Assembly (NCBI GenBank): GCA_001724275.1
Contig: MEDZ01000002.1
Coordinates: 1 to 64,000, forward strand
DNA: 64,000 bases
Reading direction: 5' to 3'
From: Gemmatimonadetes bacterium SCN 70-22
GTDB lineage: Bacteria; Gemmatimonadota; Gemmatimonadetes; Gemmatimonadales; Gemmatimonadaceae
The translations under genes and the position numbers were made by a program. The notes below the pieces were generated by a model that did no database searches, had not been told where the DNA came from, and saw only the letters and a program-made list of their open reading frames with translations. Shown here piece after piece: positions 60,789 through 64,000 of the stretch; positions within the stretch are counted from its first letter, which is position 1, and each line of letters begins with the position of its first letter.

Positions 60789-61883
60789 ATGGAGGAACGC
60801 TCGAGCTCCACTCACCAGTTCGGCGGCGCCCCCCACGCGCGGCGCCGCCGGCACCTATTCGTCGGGCTCTTCACGGGCGGGCTCGCATTGCTCCCTCCGT
60901 CCCCGGCCCACGGACAGGTAATGGTCGTGGGCACAGCGCACCTGAGCCGCCTGAACCCCACCCCCAGCGTGGCGCAGCGACTCGCGGTGGTCGATCGCCT
61001 GACCGCTTTCGAGCCGACGCTGGTGTGCGTGGAGGCGATCCCGGGCGAGCGTGTGCAGCAGTTCGCGGGGAACCCGCAGCAGTACGGCGAGCTGCTGGCA
61101 ACCTTCGCACGCGACGCCGTGCGCCTGGCGCCGGAGCAGCAGCTGCGCCTGTCGGTCGACGGGAAGGCCGCGCGCGCGGAGGCGCGAACCCTGGAGCAGC
61201 GCCCCGGGACCCTGGACGCGCCAACGCGCCTGCGACTCATCGCGCTGCAACTGGCGGGATACGAACCCTGGTCGGCGCTCCTCAACTGGACGGCGCTCAC
61301 CAATGCCGAGCGCGACGCGGCGCAGGAGCGCCTGGGGCGCGACGCGACCGAGCGGCTCCGCACCCTGTCCGACTCGCCCAACGAGATTGCCTCGATCGCC
61401 ATCCCGCTGGCCCGCCGGATGGGGCATCGGCGCCTGTGTGCCGCGGACATATTCGCCGACGAACTCGGGGTGCAGTCCCTCGAGCAGGAACTCCTCCCGC
61501 TGCTGCAGGATTCGACGATCGCACGCGCCCTGGAGTCATTGAACGCGCGACAGGCGGCGCACTGGCACGCCGAGCGCCCCGACGGGCTGGTGACCCTGTA
61601 TTCCTGGATGAACTCGGACGAATACGCGACGATGGACCGCAGCGCGGAATGGGAGCCATTCGCGCGAGGCGCGGCGCTTCACGATGCCGGGAAGCGCCGC
61701 CTGGCGCTGTGGCACGCGCGCAATTCCGACATCGCGGCGCATGTCCTTCGCGCCATGGCCAGCGCCGAGGGGAAACGCACGCTGCTCGTCATCGGCGCGT
61801 CACATCGCCCCTTCATCGAGCAGGCGCTACGGGCGCAACCATGGGTCGACGTCGTCCCGGCGGCCGCTCGCCTGGTGCCGTGA
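60789..61883 (+). CDS. DUF5694 family (TraB/ChaN-like) exported protein
   Basis: The 364-residue protein has an N-terminal signal-like hydrophobic stretch (LFVGLFTGGLALLPPSPAHGQ). It resembles the DUF5694/TraB-like group in VVGTAHLSR near the start, LVCVEAIPGE, and LLVIGASHRPFIEQAL near the end. His and Glu in those places may form a metal site. The role is unknown; a peptidase-like or haem-related activity has been suggested for relatives. The ATG at 60789 has GGAGG-like bases upstream. Confidence 0.85.
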   Translation: MEERSSSTHQFGGAPHARRRRHLFVGLFTGGLALLPPSPAHGQVMVVGTAHLSRLNPTPSVAQRLAVVDRLTAFEPTLVCVEAIPGERVQQFAGNPQQYGELLATFARDAVRLAPEQQLRLSVDGKAARAEARTLEQRPGTLDAPTRLRLIALQLAGYEPWSALLNWTALTNAERDAAQERLGRDATERLRTLSDSPNEIASIAIPLARRMGHRRLCAADIFADELGVQSLEQELLPLLQDSTIARALESLNARQAAHWHAERPDGLVTLYSWMNSDEYATMDRSAEWEPFARGAALHDAGKRRLALWHARNSDIAAHVLRAMASAEGKRTLLVIGASHRPFIEQALRAQPWVDVVPAAARLVP

Positions 61884-61981
61884 GGCCGCACAGGCAGTGC
61901 CGCGCACGTGCCCATCGCCACGCCGCTCGCGGCGCCTGAGGGGGGCGGGAGCGCGCATCATCCGTCGCAGAGGACCTTCGC

Positions 61982-62506
61982 ATGGACTTCGACCTGAAGA
62001 GCGGGATCGCCATCCTCGAACGCACCCCCCGCACGCTGCACGCGATGCTCGGGGGATTGCCGTCGGCATGGACCGACGCGACCGAGGGCCCCGAGACGTG
62101 GAGCCCGTACGTCATCGTGGGACACCTCATCCACGGCGAGCGGGAGGACTGGATTCCGCGCGCACGGATCATCCTGGCCCAGGGCACGCGCCGCCGGTTC
62201 GAGCCGTACGACCGCTTCGCCCAGTTCCGCGAGAGCCGGGGCAAGTCGCTGGCGCAGCTGCTGGACGAGTTCACGAGCCTTCGCGCCGCGAACCTCGAGA
62301 CGCTGGCCTCGTGGCAGCTGACGGATGCCCGGCTGGCGCTGGAAGGAGAGCACCCCGAGTTCGGGGCGGTCTCACTACGGCAACTCCTGGCCACCTGGGT
62401 TGCGCACGACCTGGGGCACGTCGCCCAGGCCGCCCGGGTGATGGCAAAGCAGTACCGGGCGGCGGTCGGGCCCTGGCGCGCCTACCTCCCGATCATGGAT
62501 CGTTAG
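61982..62506 (+). CDS. DinB-family protein
   Basis: The protein has 174 residues, matching a DinB four-helix bundle. The metal His residues are visible as His48 and His51 (VGHLIHGERED) and later His-x-x-x-His (HDLGHVAQ). DinB proteins are thiol-dependent or stress-related enzymes of largely unknown substrate. The gene shares the strand of DUF5694 but is 98 bases downstream. Confidence 0.88.
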   Translation: MDFDLKSGIAILERTPRTLHAMLGGLPSAWTDATEGPETWSPYVIVGHLIHGEREDWIPRARIILAQGTRRRFEPYDRFAQFRESRGKSLAQLLDEFTSLRAANLETLASWQLTDARLALEGEHPEFGAVSLRQLLATWVAHDLGHVAQAARVMAKQYRAAVGPWRAYLPIMDR

Positions 62507-62564
62507 GCGAGGACCACGGCATGCCTCGCTCCCGGCGACATGGCCCCCCACCGACGGCGCTGCG

Positions 62565-63203
62565 ATGAACGAGCGCCTCCTCCCCTGGATCCCGGCGCTG
62601 CTGGTGGTCGCCGTGGCGCTCCACGCCATCTGGCGCTATCGAACGGCGCGCCGCATCGCCGAGGAATGGCTCCTCACCCACCACTACCGCCCGCGCGCGA
62701 TGCGCCTGGGATGGTTCGGTTTCATGCGTTTCGCCCCGAAGCTGCTACGCGACGAGGGGCGCGCCTTCCAGTTCCGCGCCGAGGTTGACGACATGCGCCT
62801 CGGGGGAACCGGAGTGGTGTGGCTCCGCGTCTGGACCGACTGGCTCGGGCTAGCGGGGCTCGCGAGCCGCGAGCCCGACATCCGGTGGGAGCGCATGCCG
62901 ACGGCCGTGGACGACGACTCCCGGGCCCTGGATCATCGGCTCGCCGAGTCGCAGCTCGAGCTCCTGCGTCGCGTGGCCGACGGCGAGACGACGTTCCGCT
63001 CGCGCGCGCACGAGATCCGCGAGGGCGCCGACTTCGACGAGATCGTCGAGCACGTGATGGCCATGGTGCGCCGTGGTCTCGTCACCTGTGACGCCCCCCT
63101 GCTCGACATCCGGGGCGACTCGCAGTACGCTGCCGTGACCAACGTCGCCCTGACCGACCTCGGGCGTCGCCTGCTGGCCGAGCACCCGCTGAGGCGCGAC
63201 TGA
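62565..63203 (+). CDS. Hypothetical membrane-anchored protein with possible winged helix
   Basis: This 212-residue protein has one N-terminal membrane helix (LLPWIPALLVVAVALHAIW). A middle beta-like part (RMPTAVD...) and a C-terminal helical part (about 125-205, ending NVALTDLGRRLL) that could be a winged-helix-like fold follow. No family recognised. Confidence 0.55.
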   Translation: MNERLLPWIPALLVVAVALHAIWRYRTARRIAEEWLLTHHYRPRAMRLGWFGFMRFAPKLLRDEGRAFQFRAEVDDMRLGGTGVVWLRVWTDWLGLAGLASREPDIRWERMPTAVDDDSRALDHRLAESQLELLRRVADGETTFRSRAHEIREGADFDEIVEHVMAMVRRGLVTCDAPLLDIRGDSQYAAVTNVALTDLGRRLLAEHPLRRD

Positions 63204-63213
63204 CGGACGTTGG

Positions 63214-63238
63214 CGTCCGCGTGGAGGAGACGCGGACG
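63214..63238. terminator. GC hairpin between convergent genes
   Basis: The 9-base arms at 63214-63222 and 63230-63238 are perfectly complementary with a 7-base loop. They lie just after the hypothetical membrane-anchored gene and before the end of the sigma-factor gene on the other strand. There is no T-tract. Confidence 0.45.
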
Positions 63239-63362
63239 GCGTTCCCGGCCCTCATGACACCAAGGCCGGCGACACCGGAGCCGGTCCGCGGGCGCACGAT
63301 CGGCGGCGCGCATCCCGGCGTCTCGATCGCCGTGAACACCCTCGACAACGTCGAGACCGTCT

Positions 63363-64000
63363 TCAGGACGCTCCCCCCACGTACTGGTGCCCATGCGTCA
63401 CGGCCGGGACGCCGAGCGCGCGGGCGGCGTGACGAATGAACTCGGGGCAGAAGTAGTACTGTCGCTGCGCCAGCACGCCGTCCGCGTCCACGTCGAGCGT
63501 CGTGACCCAACCCAGGGCTCGCGGCGCATCGGCGGTGCGATAGAAGACGAAGATCGCTGCACGCCCCTCGAGGTAACCGGGCTCCACCCACTGCTCGCGC
63601 GGGTCCGACGCCCACTCGGCGAGCGACGACGCGCGCACGGTGCTGCGCCCGAGCTCCTCGGCGCAGCCGACGATAGAAACCGTCACCTCCTCGTGGAGGA
63701 GCGCGGCGATCGCATCGGCGTCGCGTGCGTCGAAGGCGGCCAGGTAACGCTCGACCACGGGGTGCTGCGCTGCGGTTCTATCGATGGCGGTGCGTAGGGG
63801 TTCGCTCCCGGGAGCGCTCGCCCGTGCGAGCGTCGTGCGAGCCCGCTGCAGCGCCGACTTCACCGCCCCATCGGTCGCTCCCAGCATGGCCGCCACCTCT
63901 CCCGCCCGGAAGTCGAGCAGGTCGCAGAGAAGGAGCACGACGCGCTGGCGCGGCGGGAGGAGCGTCACGAGCCGCTCCATCGCCTCGCGCACCTCGACGC
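63363..64000 (-). CDS. ECF-type sigma-70 factor with SnoaL-like C-terminus, cut by window end
   Basis: The visible C-terminal 211 residues begin inside sigma region 4 (RLVTLLPPRQRVVLLLCDLLD, then EVAAMLGATDGAVKSALQRAR, a helix-turn-helix). A SnoaL_2-like domain follows (about 75-200, with VVERYLAAFDARDADAIAALLHEEV split by family pattern and RPALGWVTTLDV-type sequence). This region-4/SnoaL fusion is typical of ECF41-like sigma factors. The N-terminal sigma region 2 lies beyond base 64000, so the gene is partial. Confidence 0.85.
   Translation of the reverse strand, partial: VEVREAMERLVTLLPPRQRVVLLLCDLLDFRAGEVAAMLGATDGAVKSALQRARTTLARASAPGSEPLRTAIDRTAAQHPVVERYLAAFDARDADAIAALLHEEVTVSIVGCAEELGRSTVRASSLAEWASDPREQWVEPGYLEGRAAIFVFYRTADAPRALGWVTTLDVDADGVLAQRQYYFCPEFIRHAARALGVPAVTHGHQYVGGAS

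Noticed and set aside
1-64000. Transposons, integrases, tRNA and rRNA genes
   Set aside because: None was recognised by eye; short or degenerate elements could still have been missed.

Overview
The window is bacterial, GC-rich and gene-dense, with no recognisable rRNA, tRNA, insertion sequence or CRISPR array. Bases from about 12.9 kb to 64 kb look like the chromosome of a Gemmatimonadota-type organism. This is inferred from the protein mix: two SusC/SusD pairs outside a Bacteroidetes-like base composition, a VPS10/BNR-repeat protein, an ADOP-type orphan ABC permease, a BTAD-TolB-TPR regulator, a DUF305/LVIVD pair, DUF4397 and DUF5694 proteins, and very strong GC3 bias. No rRNA or single-copy marker is present to prove the assignment.

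Bases 317-12216 form one tightly coupled six-gene operon: hsdM-hsdS-hsdR (type I restriction-modification), a YgjP/M48-like zinc metallopeptidase, a calcineurin-like metallophosphoesterase with a helical (TPR-like) C-terminus, and a large GHKL (Hsp90/MORC-like) ATPase. All junctions are TGATG or GTGA overlaps, or a stop followed directly by a start. Sampled lines are visibly less GC-rich (about 55% in hsdS and the GHKL gene) than the chromosome to the right (about 68%), so this looks like an imported defence island. A small convergent nuclease-like ORF (12232-12723) sits at its right edge. The phosphoesterase plus GHKL ATPase pair is the best candidate in the window for an undescribed defence module.

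Bases 13-24 kb hold small membrane and secreted proteins (truncated TSUP, DUF4260, NTR-like, a lipoprotein, CHRD), the BTAD regulator, DUF305 + LVIVD, an amidohydrolase and an EamA transporter. Bases 24-35 kb hold a PAP2 phosphatase, DacB, the 1023-residue VPS10/BNR protein, the DUF2520-panC-panB operon, the ADOP permease and a cyclophilin.

Bases 35-48.6 kb hold an AraC-type membrane regulator, an alpha/beta hydrolase lipoprotein, an MBL hydrolase, SusD/SusC pair 1 (minus strand) with an unusual tandem repeat upstream, a ProX-like deacylase, TrmL, and a GlxA-type regulator divergent from a cysteine synthase-like enzyme. Bases 48.7-64 kb hold a large envelope protein, an MgtA-like P-type ATPase, a nitrilase, SusC/SusD pair 2 with a DUF4397 lipoprotein, DUF5694, DinB, a membrane-anchored helical protein and an ECF sigma factor cut by the window end.

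Many convergent gene ends carry perfect GC-rich hairpins without a T-tract. All functional calls come from motif recognition by eye, without database searches.
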